This document shows positions 45,616 through 54,687 of a DNA stretch of 64,000 bases, in pieces. Position 1 is the stretch's first letter, and every line of letters starts with the position of its first letter. This DNA is from Winogradskyella wandonensis (GTDB lineage Bacteria; Bacteroidota; Bacteroidia; Flavobacteriales; Flavobacteriaceae): positions 868,001 to 932,000 of the forward strand of contig NZ_SMGI01000002.1 in assembly GCF_004346845.1 (NCBI RefSeq). The letters are read 5' to 3'. The notes under the pieces are model-generated. The model made no database searches. It saw nothing but the letters and a program-made list of their open reading frames with translations, and was not told where the DNA came from. Made by a program: the position numbers and the translations under genes.

Positions 45616-46803
45616 ATGGAAAGAAGAGATTTTTTAAGAAATTCAGCTTTGGCAAGTAGCCTGTTTTTTGTTCCAAATTTTGTGAGGGCTTTTGAGGATT
45701 TTGAGGCTAAATCCATCGGTTATAAGCGCTTAGTTATCATTCAACTCTCTGGAGGAAATGATGGGCTAAATACTATTATTCCCTACAATAACGATTTGTA
45801 CTACAACGCGCGTCCAACTCTTGGGATAAAGAATGATGTTATAAAACTAAATGACGAGTTGGCACTGCATCCGAGTTTAAAACCTTTACAGCATCTCTAC
45901 GATAGCGGTGAGCTTTCCATTATTAATAATGTAGGGTATCCAAATCCAGTAAGGTCGCATTTTAGGTCAATGGATATTTGGCAATCTGGAAGTTCTAGTG
46001 ACGAGTATTTGCAAAGTGGATGGCTAGGCCGATTTTTGGATAAACATGGGAAACATCCTTACAACGCCATAGAATTAGATGAAACTTTAAGTCTAGCTTT
46101 AAAAGGGAAAACCTTTAATGGCATTGCGACTAATGATTACAGAGCATTATACAAAACGGCTCGAGACCCTTATTTTCAGAATGTTTTAAATTATTACAAC
46201 GACCAGCATTTATCAGAACATAATTTAGGTTATTTGTATAAGAATATGATAGATGCCAAATCTTCGGCAAATTATATTTATGAGACCACTAAAGTAAAAT
46301 TATCACAAGAAGACTATCCTCAGAATAAATTTGGTAAACAGCTAAAAAGCACAGCGCAGTTTATTAATTCTGGATTAGACACAAAAGTATTTTATAATGC
46401 CTTAGATGGTTTTGATACGCATGCAAACCAGCAAAACCAGCAGAAGCGTTTACTGTCTATTTATGCAGAAGCACTTTCTTCTTTTGTAAAAGACTTAAAA
46501 CGAAATGGCACCTTCGAAGACACATTGATTCTCACGTTTTCGGAATTTGGAAGACGTGTAAGACAAAATGCGGCCAATGGTACAGACCACGGCTCTGCAA
46601 ATAACGTGTTTGTTGTTGGTAAAAACCTTAAAACTGCTGGAGTCTATAATCAATTATCCTCTTTGTCTGACTTAGATGATAATGGCGATTTAAAGTTTAC
46701 TGTAGACTTTAGACAGATTTATGCCACAATTATAGAGAATTGGTTGGAAACTTCTACAGACGGAATTATAAGCAGTCCTCAAAAAACACTGAACTTTATT
46801 TAA
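45616..46803 (+). CDS. DUF1501 domain-containing protein, probable Tat substrate
   Basis: The ATG at 45616 gives 395 residues beginning MERRDFLRNSALASSLFFVP, a twin-arginine-type signal; an in-frame GTG at 45607 overlaps the upstream stop and is less likely. The DUF1501 body has VIIQLSGGNDGLNTIIPYNN, HPSLKPLQHLYDSGELSIINNVGYPNPVRSHF, FDTHANQQNQQ and FSEFGRRVRQNAANGTDHGSAN, an alkaline-phosphatase-superfamily-like pattern of metal-binding Asp/His/Asn. It probably acts in the periplasm with its DUF1800 partner. The reaction is unknown. Confidence 0.92.
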   Translation: MERRDFLRNSALASSLFFVPNFVRAFEDFEAKSIGYKRLVIIQLSGGNDGLNTIIPYNNDLYYNARPTLGIKNDVIKLNDELALHPSLKPLQHLYDSGELSIINNVGYPNPVRSHFRSMDIWQSGSSSDEYLQSGWLGRFLDKHGKHPYNAIELDETLSLALKGKTFNGIATNDYRALYKTARDPYFQNVLNYYNDQHLSEHNLGYLYKNMIDAKSSANYIYETTKVKLSQEDYPQNKFGKQLKSTAQFINSGLDTKVFYNALDGFDTHANQQNQQKRLLSIYAEALSSFVKDLKRNGTFEDTLILTFSEFGRRVRQNAANGTDHGSANNVFVVGKNLKTAGVYNQLSSLSDLDDNGDLKFTVDFRQIYATIIENWLETSTDGIISSPQKTLNFI

Positions 46804-46811
46804 ATAAAAAA

Positions 46812-46852
46812 ACCTTATTTCAGTGCCATGTCTTTGCTGGGAGAAATAAGGT
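46812..46852 (-). terminator. Hairpin between DUF1501 and AlbA-type genes
   Basis: ACCTTATTTC (46812-46821) and GAAATAAGGT (46843-46852) are exact complements around a 21-base loop. On the minus strand the stem is followed by a T-run, so it would end the convergent AlbA-type gene, though it lies about 120 bases past that stop. The remainder of 46804-46973 shows nothing further. Confidence 0.5.
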
Positions 46853-46973
46853 ATATGCTTTATAGTGCAGAACTAAATTAAATACAATTAATTGAATATT
46901 AGATTATTATAGACAAATGACATAAAAAAATAGAGTATTGGTTTTTTTAGGTATAAATCCTCGATTAATGGCA

Positions 46974-48107
46974 CTAATTATACTTTACTTTTCGAAGAAT
47001 TCTTAGTGTTAATTTATAAGATTCGTAGATAGATTGGCTGTAAGATTTAAGCAACGGTTTAGCTTCTTCTAATTTTTCTATGGCATTTTCAAAATCGTTG
47101 AGGTAACAGATTAAATACGTTGCTGGTAAATTTTTTAAATCTAAAGATTCGTTTGGCGTTAAAGACAGCCCTTTTTTTAGTTTTTCTAACAACGCGTTGT
47201 TAGAATTATAGATATGATGCAGCACTTTTTTATCGAATTGAGGTGGCTCAAACAAAAGCCTAGTTTCAATCGAATAGCTGGCATTATTTTCAAACTTTAT
47301 AACGGTTTCTTCTAACTTATAATACTTGTAGCTATTATGAAGTCCAAGTTTTACATATTCAACAATCGTAAAATTATTTTCAGAATACGTAATAGAAACT
47401 TCATCTAATGCCGAATAAAATAGGCGTCGTTGCTCGTTAATTAATTCGATATCTACCCGAGAATAAAAAACCTCGTCATTTACTTCTTTTTTCTGGCCTG
47501 CCCAGCACAATACAAAATATTCTTTAAATACTTTGTACTGCGGATTGTAGTCTTCTCGTTTCTTCATAAAATCGAAAACACCATTCAGCGTTAGTTCAAT
47601 GTTATTACGAGCGTGATGTTCTATGGTTGAGACAATTTCAGAATTTACATCTTTTAGCTCTATGTCGAAAACCTTTGGCATGCTCATGCTACCATCTCTA
47701 AAGAAAACGGCACCGCCGTAATATTTCCAAATGTTTTTTCTGAGCGATGTAATCTTGTTGTTAGGCCTTATAGTTACTAGACCTACAACCTTATCGTCTG
47801 GTAGATGTGGAAACGGGATGTTCTCGTATTGAACAATTGGAGGATTGGTGAGATAGGCGTTTATGAGATTCTGAATTTTACTGTCGTCATAGAAGTCAAC
47901 TCCAACAATATTATTGTCTGCATCGTCTACACCGATAACGATGTACGAGTTGTTTTTTGGATTGCTATTAGATAGCGCACAGATATGCTTTAGGAATTTG
48001 GCTTTTCCTTCTTTGTAGCTGAGGTTTAACTTTCGTTTTTTGTCATAAAAACTGTTCTCATCATTGTGAGCAAGTAGGTTTTTAATTAAAAGACGTTTGT
48101 TGATCAT
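46974..48107 (-). CDS. AlbA_2-domain putative DNA-binding / ATP-binding protein
   Basis: The 377-residue protein has an N-terminal Schlafen AlbA_2-like domain: LSYKEGKAKFLKHICALSNSN, SYIVIGVDDADNNIVGVDF, and VVGLVTIRPNN, the pattern usually annotated as putative DNA-binding or divergent AAA. The remaining 230 residues are not recognised and include a helical C-terminus (about 310-375). No helicase or other partner is nearby; the gene follows an SDR gene by 35 bases on the same strand. A cytoplasmic regulatory role is possible but unproven. Confidence 0.75.
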   Translation of the reverse strand: MINKRLLIKNLLAHNDENSFYDKKRKLNLSYKEGKAKFLKHICALSNSNPKNNSYIVIGVDDADNNIVGVDFYDDSKIQNLINAYLTNPPIVQYENIPFPHLPDDKVVGLVTIRPNNKITSLRKNIWKYYGGAVFFRDGSMSMPKVFDIELKDVNSEIVSTIEHHARNNIELTLNGVFDFMKKREDYNPQYKVFKEYFVLCWAGQKKEVNDEVFYSRVDIELINEQRRLFYSALDEVSITYSENNFTIVEYVKLGLHNSYKYYKLEETVIKFENNASYSIETRLLFEPPQFDKKVLHHIYNSNNALLEKLKKGLSLTPNESLDLKNLPATYLICYLNDFENAIEKLEEAKPLLKSYSQSIYESYKLTLRILRKVKYN

Positions 48108-48116
48108 AAGTTATAA

Positions 48117-48142
48117 GCCCCTAAATCCCCAAAGGGGACTTT
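48117..48142. repeat. C/G-block intergenic repeat
   Basis: CCCCTAAATCCCCAAAGGGG lies in the 35-base gap between the SDR and the AlbA-type gene. It combines a near-direct CCCC repeat with a CCCC-AAA-GGGG hairpin. From memory similar blocks recur in other flavobacterial intergenic regions; I could not check this. Confidence 0.35.
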
Positions 48143-48895
48143 TTAAAAATCTTTTTTTACAATAGTAGAACTCGCCTGTGCTGTACAAAACATCAATATA
48201 TCAGCAATGTTAACATGTGCTGGTCTACTTATCGCAAAATGAATAACCTCTGCAACATCCTCTGGTTGAAGGGCTTTATACCCTTTGTAAACATTATCTG
48301 CTTGGCTTCCACCTTTAAAACGTACTTGAGAAAATTCAGTTTCTACCAAACCAGGGTTAATGGCGCTTACTTTTATGCCATAAGGATTTAAGTCTATGCG
48401 CATACCTTCGGTTATTGCCAAAACAGCATGTTTGCTAGCGCAATACACATTGCCTTTTGGATAGACTTCTTTCCCTGCGGAAGAACCTATATTAATAATA
48501 TGTCCTGATTTTCGCTCGGTCATTCCGGGAATAATGGCTTTGCTCACGTAGAGTAACCCTTTGACATTAATATCCATCATCGCATCCCAATCATCGGTAT
48601 CTCCTGTTTCTATAGGGTCAAGACCGTGCGCATTACCTGCGTTATTAATTAAAATATCTATGTTTTTAAAACTCTTGGGCAGACTTTCAATAGCTTCAAA
48701 AACTTTATCTTTATTGCGTACATCAAAGTTTAAAGTATGTACGTCAGTTTCACGAGATAGGGCTTTTTGTACTATATCTAATCGTTCTTGGCGTCGTCCA
48801 CAAAGCACTAAATTAATGCCATGTTTAGCAAATTCGTGCGCAGTTGCTCTTCCAATTCCACTTGTTGCCCCTGTGATTAGCGCTGTTTTTTTCAT
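48143..48895 (-). CDS. Short-chain dehydrogenase/reductase
   Basis: The 250-residue classical SDR has the cofactor motif TGATSGIG (8-15), an Arg-rich stretch after the second strand (GRRQER, favouring NADP(H)), NNAG (84-87), a catalytic Ser in NIGSSAG (138/139) and the Y151xxxK155 pair. The overall layout is like the YdfG/serine-3-dehydrogenase group, which oxidises small hydroxy acids or reduces aldehydes; the actual substrate is unknown. The aldo/keto reductase upstream on the same strand is separated by 92 bases with a repeat, so co-transcription is uncertain. Confidence 0.9.
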   Translation of the reverse strand: MKKTALITGATSGIGRATAHEFAKHGINLVLCGRRQERLDIVQKALSRETDVHTLNFDVRNKDKVFEAIESLPKSFKNIDILINNAGNAHGLDPIETGDTDDWDAMMDINVKGLLYVSKAIIPGMTERKSGHIINIGSSAGKEVYPKGNVYCASKHAVLAITEGMRIDLNPYGIKVSAINPGLVETEFSQVRFKGGSQADNVYKGYKALQPEDVAEVIHFAISRPAHVNIADILMFCTAQASSTIVKKDF

Positions 48896-48914
48896 ATTGT
48901 TTATTTATTTGTTT

Positions 48915-48939
48915 CACTTCGACTGCGCTCAGTCTGACA
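48915..48939. repeat. REP-like intergenic repeat
   Basis: A cacttcgactgcgctcagtc unit followed by TGACA between the AKR and SDR genes. Its core is related to the units at 35539-35600 and to the in-gene segments at 7603 and 10059. Confidence 0.55.
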
Positions 48940-48987
48940 TAATAATTACTAAGTAACTGAGTACTGCGACTGAATACTGCTAACTGA

Positions 48988-49854
48988 CTATGGTACTTTA
49001 TGACCTTGAGCAGCAACCAGAATTAAGAACCAGTCTTCTAATTCTAAATTAATTTTGGTGGCATTCATGGCTTGTTGTAATCGTGTTTTATTTGTTGTGC
49101 CAACTACAGGTATAATGCCTGATGGATGCTTTAATAACCAAGCCAATAGCAATTGGTCTTCGGTGGCATTATACTTCTCCATTAGCTTGCCTAATTGTTT
49201 ATGGATACGACGTGTTTGTTCAGTATCTTCTTTAAAAACACTGCCAAGTGGCGACCATGCCATTGGTTGTATACCATTAGTTAACATAAAATCTAACGTT
49301 CCATTAAGCATAGCCTCATGAGCAGTTAAAGAAAATTCAATTTGGTTAAAATCAATATCTATGCGCAGTCCAATTAGTTCCATTTGCGATGGTGTAAAAT
49401 TGGAAACGCCAAAATCTTTAATTTTCCCATGTTGTTTTAATAACGAAATGGCCTCTGCAATTTCGTCGGGATGCATTAATGGACTTGGACGGTGAAGTAA
49501 GAGCAAGTCTAAATATTCAGTTTGAAGATTTTTAAGCGATTCTTCTACGGACCAAATGATATAGTCCTTGCTATAATCGTAATGTTTGACTTTATTCTTT
49601 CGGCTTTCAGCCATATACTGAATGCCCATTTTAGATATTAGTTGTATATCATCTCGTTTTATCTGCGACGCTGTTAGCGCTTTTCCAAATTCTGCCTCGG
49701 TGGTATAACCACCATAAATATCGGCATGATCAAATGTTGTAATACCTGTAGAAATGCAATGCTGTATCATTGCTTCCATCTCTGAAGTAGAAAATTGTTT
49801 TCCCCATGCACCCCATGTCATGGTGCCACTAATTATTTTCGAGTATTTTGCCAC
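48988..49854 (-). CDS. Aldo/keto reductase
   Basis: The 288-residue TIM-barrel reductase has the AKR active-site set: D42 and Y47 (FDHADIYGG), K75 (LISKMG) and the His in LLLHRPSPL, followed by the cofactor segment near the C-terminus (GIIPVVGTTNKTRLQQA). It would use NADPH to reduce carbonyls. The sequence style (SEMEAMIQHCISTGITTFDHADIYGGYTTE) is that of the E. coli YdhF group. Physiological substrate unknown. Confidence 0.92.
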   Translation of the reverse strand: MAKYSKIISGTMTWGAWGKQFSTSEMEAMIQHCISTGITTFDHADIYGGYTTEAEFGKALTASQIKRDDIQLISKMGIQYMAESRKNKVKHYDYSKDYIIWSVEESLKNLQTEYLDLLLLHRPSPLMHPDEIAEAISLLKQHGKIKDFGVSNFTPSQMELIGLRIDIDFNQIEFSLTAHEAMLNGTLDFMLTNGIQPMAWSPLGSVFKEDTEQTRRIHKQLGKLMEKYNATEDQLLLAWLLKHPSGIIPVVGTTNKTRLQQAMNATKINLELEDWFLILVAAQGHKVP

Positions 49855-49947
49855 GATTATTGGTTGGTTTTTTAGTTACAGTAAAAATATCCAATTTATA
49901 ACTAACATTTAATCTTTGCACTAATTAAGCTAAAAAAAAGCTGTACA

Positions 49948-49976
49948 TTGGAGTATAGAAAAAAGCCTTAAATTTG
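49948..49976 (+). promoter_or_regulatory. Bacteroidota-type promoter of the DUF4382 lipoprotein gene
   Basis: TTG (49948-49950), an 18-base spacer and TAAATTTG (49969-49976) fit the consensus, implying a leader of about 100 bases before the ATG at 50082. Confidence 0.5.
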
Positions 49977-50081
49977 TTGATTATCTGTTATTTAGGTTAA
50001 AAATATAATTCCATTACCATTAAAGACAAACAGATAATAGTCCGACAGCCTGCTCTTGTCGTATATAGAACAAATTAAAAA

Positions 50082-50897
50082 ATGAATATGATTATGAAGT
50101 TTTTAAAATTATTTTTTTCGGTTACAGCCTTAATGCTGTCTGTTGTTAGTTGCAATAACTCTAATCCTGATTTGCCAGCAACACTATCGGTAAAACTTGT
50201 TGATGCCCCTGGAGATTATCAAAATGTTTTTGTCGAAGTTGTTGATGTCATGGTTAAATATGAGGAAAGCGATAATGACGATGATGATAGTGAATGGGAA
50301 TCTTTGGGTATTATAAACTCAGGAGTTTACGATTTATTGGAGCTTACGGGAGGTGTTAGTCTTGATTTAATAAACAACACAGAAGTATCTTCTGGGATTA
50401 TTAAGCAAATTCGTTTAGTATTAGGAGAAAATAATTCTGTTGTTTTAGAAGAAGAAACAGAAGCACGACCGTTAAATACACCAAGTGCTCAGCAATCGGG
50501 TCTTAAGGTTATGGTCAATCAAGCCATCGAGGCTGGGTTTAATTACGATTTTATTTTAGATTTCGATGTAGATAAATCTATAGTCATAGCTGGGAATTCA
50601 GAAAATATAAATCTTAAGCCTGTACTAAGAGCAAGTCTAGAAGTTAATTCAGGTACTTTAGTAGGTTCAGTTTTCCCTTTAGGCGTTGCGATAGACGTAA
50701 CAGTTTCCAATGGTGATGTCACAGCTTCGACAATGACCAATGACTTAGGAGAATTTCAAATTCTAGGACTACCAGCTGGTTTTTACACTGTGACTATAAC
50801 ACCTGATGCAGATTCCGAATTAAGTAATATTATATTGGAAAATGTTGAAATTACTGTGGGGCAGATTACAACTTTAGAGTCAATTAATCTAGAATAG
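50082..50897 (+). CDS. DUF4382 lipoprotein with C-terminal carboxypeptidase-regulatory-like repeat
   Basis: The 271-residue protein has a lipoprotein signal (LSVVSC; three in-frame ATGs at 50082, 50088 and 50094 are possible starts). Residues about 35-185 match DUF4382 (LSVKLVDAPGDYQNVFVEVVDVMV, DLLELTGGVS, IKQIRLVLGENNSVVL), a predicted beta-sandwich of surface lipoproteins. The last 75 residues (GSVFPLGVAIDVTVSN, DLGEFQILGLPAGFYTVTI) resemble a carboxypeptidase-regulatory/CNA-B-like module. An acidic Asp/Glu stretch near residue 65 may bind calcium. Function unknown; likely cell-surface. Confidence 0.85.
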   Translation: MNMIMKFLKLFFSVTALMLSVVSCNNSNPDLPATLSVKLVDAPGDYQNVFVEVVDVMVKYEESDNDDDDSEWESLGIINSGVYDLLELTGGVSLDLINNTEVSSGIIKQIRLVLGENNSVVLEEETEARPLNTPSAQQSGLKVMVNQAIEAGFNYDFILDFDVDKSIVIAGNSENINLKPVLRASLEVNSGTLVGSVFPLGVAIDVTVSNGDVTASTMTNDLGEFQILGLPAGFYTVTITPDADSELSNIILENVEITVGQITTLESINLE

Positions 50898-50919
50898 ATA
50901 CATCAAAAAATCAATAATT

Positions 50920-50953
50920 AAGCGCAATATTTACTTAATATTGCGCTTTTTAT
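50920..50953 (+). terminator. Terminator of the DUF4382 lipoprotein gene
   Basis: 12-bp perfect stem AAGCGCAATATT/AATATTGCGCTT with a 5-base loop and a T-run. Confidence 0.92.
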
Positions 50954-51042
50954 TTTTAACCAATCATTAACAGCATTAGACAAATAATTTTAACAATTTG
51001 CGAAACTGAATTGATAGAGCCAATTAGGCTTGTAAACAAGAA

Positions 51043-52050
51043 ATGATAATGGAAGAAACAGCAACGATAGACATCAAAGCAATCAACGAAAAGATTGAAA
51101 AAGAAAGTGCTTTTGTAGACTTATTAACCTTGGAAATGAATAAGGTCATTGTGGGTCAAAAACACATGGTCGAACGATTATTGATAGGTTTATTAGGTCA
51201 AGGTCATATTTTATTAGAAGGTGTGCCAGGATTAGCAAAAACCTTAGCAATTAATACACTGTCTAAAGCAGTTTCGGGTAGTTTTAGCCGTATTCAGTTT
51301 ACACCAGATTTATTGCCTGCGGACGTTGTAGGTACACTAATTTATAACATAAAAGAAAACGACTTCTCTATTAAAAAAGGGCCAATTTTTGCCAACTTCG
51401 TTTTGGCAGATGAGATTAACAGAGCACCTGCAAAAGTGCAATCGGCACTGTTAGAAGCCATGCAAGAGAAGCAAGTGACTATTGGCGATGAAACATTTGT
51501 TTTAGATAAGCCATTTTTGGTTATGGCTACGCAAAACCCGGTAGAGCAAGAAGGAACATACCCACTTCCTGAAGCTCAAGTCGACCGGTTTATGCTAAAA
51601 ACTGTGATAGACTATCCAAAGCAAGCAGAGGAACAATTAATAATGCGTGCTAACTTAAAAGGTAGTTGGGATAAGGTAAATCCAGTCGTTTCTGTAGAAC
51701 AGATTTTAACTGCCCAAAATGCTGTTAGAGATGTTTATATGGACGAGAAGATTGAAAAATATATTCTAGATATCATTTTTGCTACGCGCTATCCAGAAAA
51801 ATACAATCTTGAAGATTTAAAGGCGCTTATTTCCTTTGGCGCATCGCCTCGTGGAAGCATTAATTTAGCAACAGCGGCAAAATGTTATGCATTTATTAAG
51901 CGTCGTGGTTATGTTATACCAGAAGATGTAAGAGCGGTCGTACACGATGTATTACGTCACAGAATTGGTATAACCTACGAAGCTGAGGCAGAAAATGTCA
52001 CTTCCGAAGACATCATCAATAAAATTGTCAATCAAATAGAAGTACCATAG
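51043..52050 (+). CDS. MoxR-family AAA+ ATPase
   Basis: The 335-residue MoxR ATPase has Walker A GVPGLAKT (60-67), Walker B LADEINRAP (121-129), sensor motif MATQNPVEQEGTYPLPEAQVDRF and an arginine finger region. MoxR proteins act as chaperone-like ATPases, usually with VWA-domain partners such as BatA and BatB downstream. It heads the Bat operon. Starts at 51043 (ATG) or 51049 (second ATG, MEETATIDI); the latter is equally plausible. Confidence 0.95.
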   Translation: MIMEETATIDIKAINEKIEKESAFVDLLTLEMNKVIVGQKHMVERLLIGLLGQGHILLEGVPGLAKTLAINTLSKAVSGSFSRIQFTPDLLPADVVGTLIYNIKENDFSIKKGPIFANFVLADEINRAPAKVQSALLEAMQEKQVTIGDETFVLDKPFLVMATQNPVEQEGTYPLPEAQVDRFMLKTVIDYPKQAEEQLIMRANLKGSWDKVNPVVSVEQILTAQNAVRDVYMDEKIEKYILDIIFATRYPEKYNLEDLKALISFGASPRGSINLATAAKCYAFIKRRGYVIPEDVRAVVHDVLRHRIGITYEAEAENVTSEDIINKIVNQIEVP

Positions 52051-52124
52051 AATTTAAGATTTTAGAATTACGAACAACGATTTAGAAAATCGTAAATCAA
52101 CAATCTTCAATCGTAAATTGAAAA

Positions 52125-52991
52125 ATGGATACCAAAGAACTTCTTAAAAAAGTACGCAAAATAGAGATTAAGACACGGCGTTTGTCTGATCATATTTTTG
52201 GTGGCGAATACCATTCGACCTTCAAAGGACGCGGCATGACGTTTTCTGAAGTAAGACTGTATCAATTTGGAGACGATGTTCGTAATATAGATTGGAATGT
52301 TACTGCACGCACAAACGAACCACACGTCAAAGTTTTTGAAGAAGAGCGCGAGCTTACAATGATGCTTATGGCAGACGTTTCTGGAAGTAAGTTTTTTGGA
52401 ACGCAAAACCAATTTAAAGACGAAATTGTTACAGAGATTGCTGCTACTTTGGCTTTTTCAGCAACTCAAAACAATGACAAAATTGGACTGATTCTATTTT
52501 CAGATGAAATCGAATTATTTATTCCGCCAAAGAAAGGGCGCTCTCACGTTTTACGTATTATCCGTGAGTTGTTAGAATTTCAGCCAAAAAGTAAAAAGAC
52601 AAACATATCAGAAGCTATAAAGTTTTTGTCTAACGTTATGAAAAAGAAAGCCATAGTATTTATGCTTTCAGATTTTATTGCAGATGATTACAAGCAAACT
52701 TTAAAGATTGCGGCAGGCAAACATGATATTACAGGAATTCGGGTTTTTGATAGACACGAAGAAGCTATTCCAAATATTGGTATGGTACAAATGCAAGATG
52801 AAGAAACCGGAGAATTACTTTTAGTTAATACAGCATCAAAAAAAGTACGTCAGGATTACACGAAGTTTTACAGAGATAAGGTGGCGTATTTTAAAGACGC
52901 ATTTACAAAATCTGGTGCAGGAACTATAGATTGTCGTGTAGACGAGAGCTACGTAAAAAAACTATTAGGCTATTTTAAAAGAAGAGGATAA
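52125..52991 (+). CDS. DUF58 domain-containing protein
   Basis: The 288-residue cytoplasmic protein has the DUF58 signature RGMTFSEVRLYQFGDDVRNIDWNVTAR and then a degenerate VWA-like fold (LMADVSGSKFFG, NDKIGLILFSDEIE, FMLSDFIAD). DUF58 proteins nearly always follow moxR, as here, and are thought to work with the MoxR/VWA complex. 74 bases separate it from moxR. Confidence 0.95.
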   Translation: MDTKELLKKVRKIEIKTRRLSDHIFGGEYHSTFKGRGMTFSEVRLYQFGDDVRNIDWNVTARTNEPHVKVFEEERELTMMLMADVSGSKFFGTQNQFKDEIVTEIAATLAFSATQNNDKIGLILFSDEIELFIPPKKGRSHVLRIIRELLEFQPKSKKTNISEAIKFLSNVMKKKAIVFMLSDFIADDYKQTLKIAAGKHDITGIRVFDRHEEAIPNIGMVQMQDEETGELLLVNTASKKVRQDYTKFYRDKVAYFKDAFTKSGAGTIDCRVDESYVKKLLGYFKRRG

Positions 52992-53007
52992 AAGCTAAAA
53001 GTGTAAA

Positions 53008-54687
53008 GTGAAAAGTATTAAGTCACATATTATTTTAATAAAAAATCAAGTTGTCTTGCCTCTTGTTTTTTGTCTCTTTTCTCTTTTCTCTTACAGTCAA
53101 GTCTCTACCGAAATCGACACCACAAATATTCGCATAGGAGAGCAGATATCGTACAAAATAAAAGTTGAAACAGACTCTACTAAAATTGTGGTTTTCCCAG
53201 AAGGACAGACCTTTTTGCCTTTAGAACTTGTAGAAGCATTAAAAATAGATACCACTAAAAGCGCCTCAAAATTTCATTTACTTCGTGAATATAAATTAAC
53301 GCAGTTCGATTCTGGTTCTTACTACATTCCAAGACAAAAAGTTATTATTGGAGACAATTCATTTTTTACAGATTCTTTAAAGGTCGAGGTCAATACCATA
53401 GAAGTTGATACAACAAAACAAGGCTTATACGATATTAAACCAATCATAGACGTCGAAAAGACCAGCAGCCAATGGTGGTTATATCTTTTAATCGCTATCG
53501 CCGCTATTGCATTAGTTGCGTTTTTACTGTATTGGTTTATCTGGCGAAAAAAACCACTGACCGAGGAAGAAGAGATAGCGCTTTTACCGCCATACGAGCG
53601 CGCAAAATTGGCAATCGCAAAAATTGAAGAGAAAAATTACTTAGCACGTGACGATTTTAAGGGATACTATTCAGAACTTACCTTTATTATCAGAAAGTTT
53701 TTAGACGAAAAAGTCTATGACCGCGCAATGGAGAGCACTACAGACGAGCTTATCGAGCGCCTTCAACTTTTAAAAGACGGTAATCAATTCGCTTTTAAAA
53801 AAGATACAATTTCTAATATCCAAACTATTTTTAAACGTGCCGATTTGGTAAAGTTTGCTAAATCTAAACCAGATATAGAGCTTGCCAAACTGGATAAGCA
53901 AACTATAGAAAACGAATTAGAAAATGTAAGGCTAACACTTCCTGAGCCTAGCGAAGAAGAAAAGTTACTTAATCAGCAATACAAGGAAGCACAAGACCGA
54001 AAACAACGAAATCGTAAAATTATTCTAACAACAGCGATTTCATTATTTATCATCATTGCAACGTTTGTAGGATTTGGTGCCAAGTATGGTTTTGGCTACG
54101 TAAAAGACAAAATTTTAGGGCATAGCAGTATAGAATTATTAGAAGGCGAATGGGTAAAAAGTGCCTATGGAGTACCACCTATCTATATTGAAACACCTAA
54201 GGTTTTAAAGCGTCAAAATGTCGAGTTGCCTGAAGAAATGAAAGATAAGGTAAAGACAACAATCTTTGGTTATGGAAGTTTAATTGATGACTTTAATGTG
54301 CTCACATCTACATCAATAGTTGGACAGCCACAAGAAAAAGATGGTGAGAAACAAAAAATCCTTAATATTTCTTCTGTGATAGAAGGAAATTTAAAAACTT
54401 GGGAGGCAAACGGCGTTCGAAATATTATTACTAAAAATGAAGAATTTAAAACACCTAACGAAGCACAAGGTGTTAAGACCTTTGGTACAGCAGAGTTTCC
54501 TAAGTTAAAGGAAGGCGAATTTTACGAAGGCGAATACGTAATGCTAAGCTTTACAACCGAGCGCGTAATACAACAAGTGGTTATTGTATGGCGAGGTGAT
54601 GACCCATATGCGAAAGAAATTGTTGATAGAATAATAGACTCTGTAGAGTTAAATCCTAATGTTAATCGCGAAGAAGAAACCAAATAA
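53008..54687 (+). CDS. Bat-operon membrane protein of unknown function, GTG start
   Basis: The 559-residue protein has no early ATG; a GTG at 53008 gives a basic start and then a signal-like hydrophobic stretch (LPLVFCLFSLFSYSQ). A beta-sandwich follows (about 30-145, RIGEQISYKIKVETDS), a membrane helix (about 153-174), a cytoplasmic helical domain (LLPPYERAKLAIAKIEEKNYLARDDFKGYYSELTFIIRKFLDE), a second helix (about 330-352) and a C-terminal domain of about 180 residues. The first half looks like a BatD/DUF4381-type arrangement. Its place between DUF58 and batA is common in Bacteroidota. Function inferred only from operon position. Confidence 0.82.
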   Translation: MKSIKSHIILIKNQVVLPLVFCLFSLFSYSQVSTEIDTTNIRIGEQISYKIKVETDSTKIVVFPEGQTFLPLELVEALKIDTTKSASKFHLLREYKLTQFDSGSYYIPRQKVIIGDNSFFTDSLKVEVNTIEVDTTKQGLYDIKPIIDVEKTSSQWWLYLLIAIAAIALVAFLLYWFIWRKKPLTEEEEIALLPPYERAKLAIAKIEEKNYLARDDFKGYYSELTFIIRKFLDEKVYDRAMESTTDELIERLQLLKDGNQFAFKKDTISNIQTIFKRADLVKFAKSKPDIELAKLDKQTIENELENVRLTLPEPSEEEKLLNQQYKEAQDRKQRNRKIILTTAISLFIIIATFVGFGAKYGFGYVKDKILGHSSIELLEGEWVKSAYGVPPIYIETPKVLKRQNVELPEEMKDKVKTTIFGYGSLIDDFNVLTSTSIVGQPQEKDGEKQKILNISSVIEGNLKTWEANGVRNIITKNEEFKTPNEAQGVKTFGTAEFPKLKEGEFYEGEYVMLSFTTERVIQQVVIVWRGDDPYAKEIVDRIIDSVELNPNVNREEETK

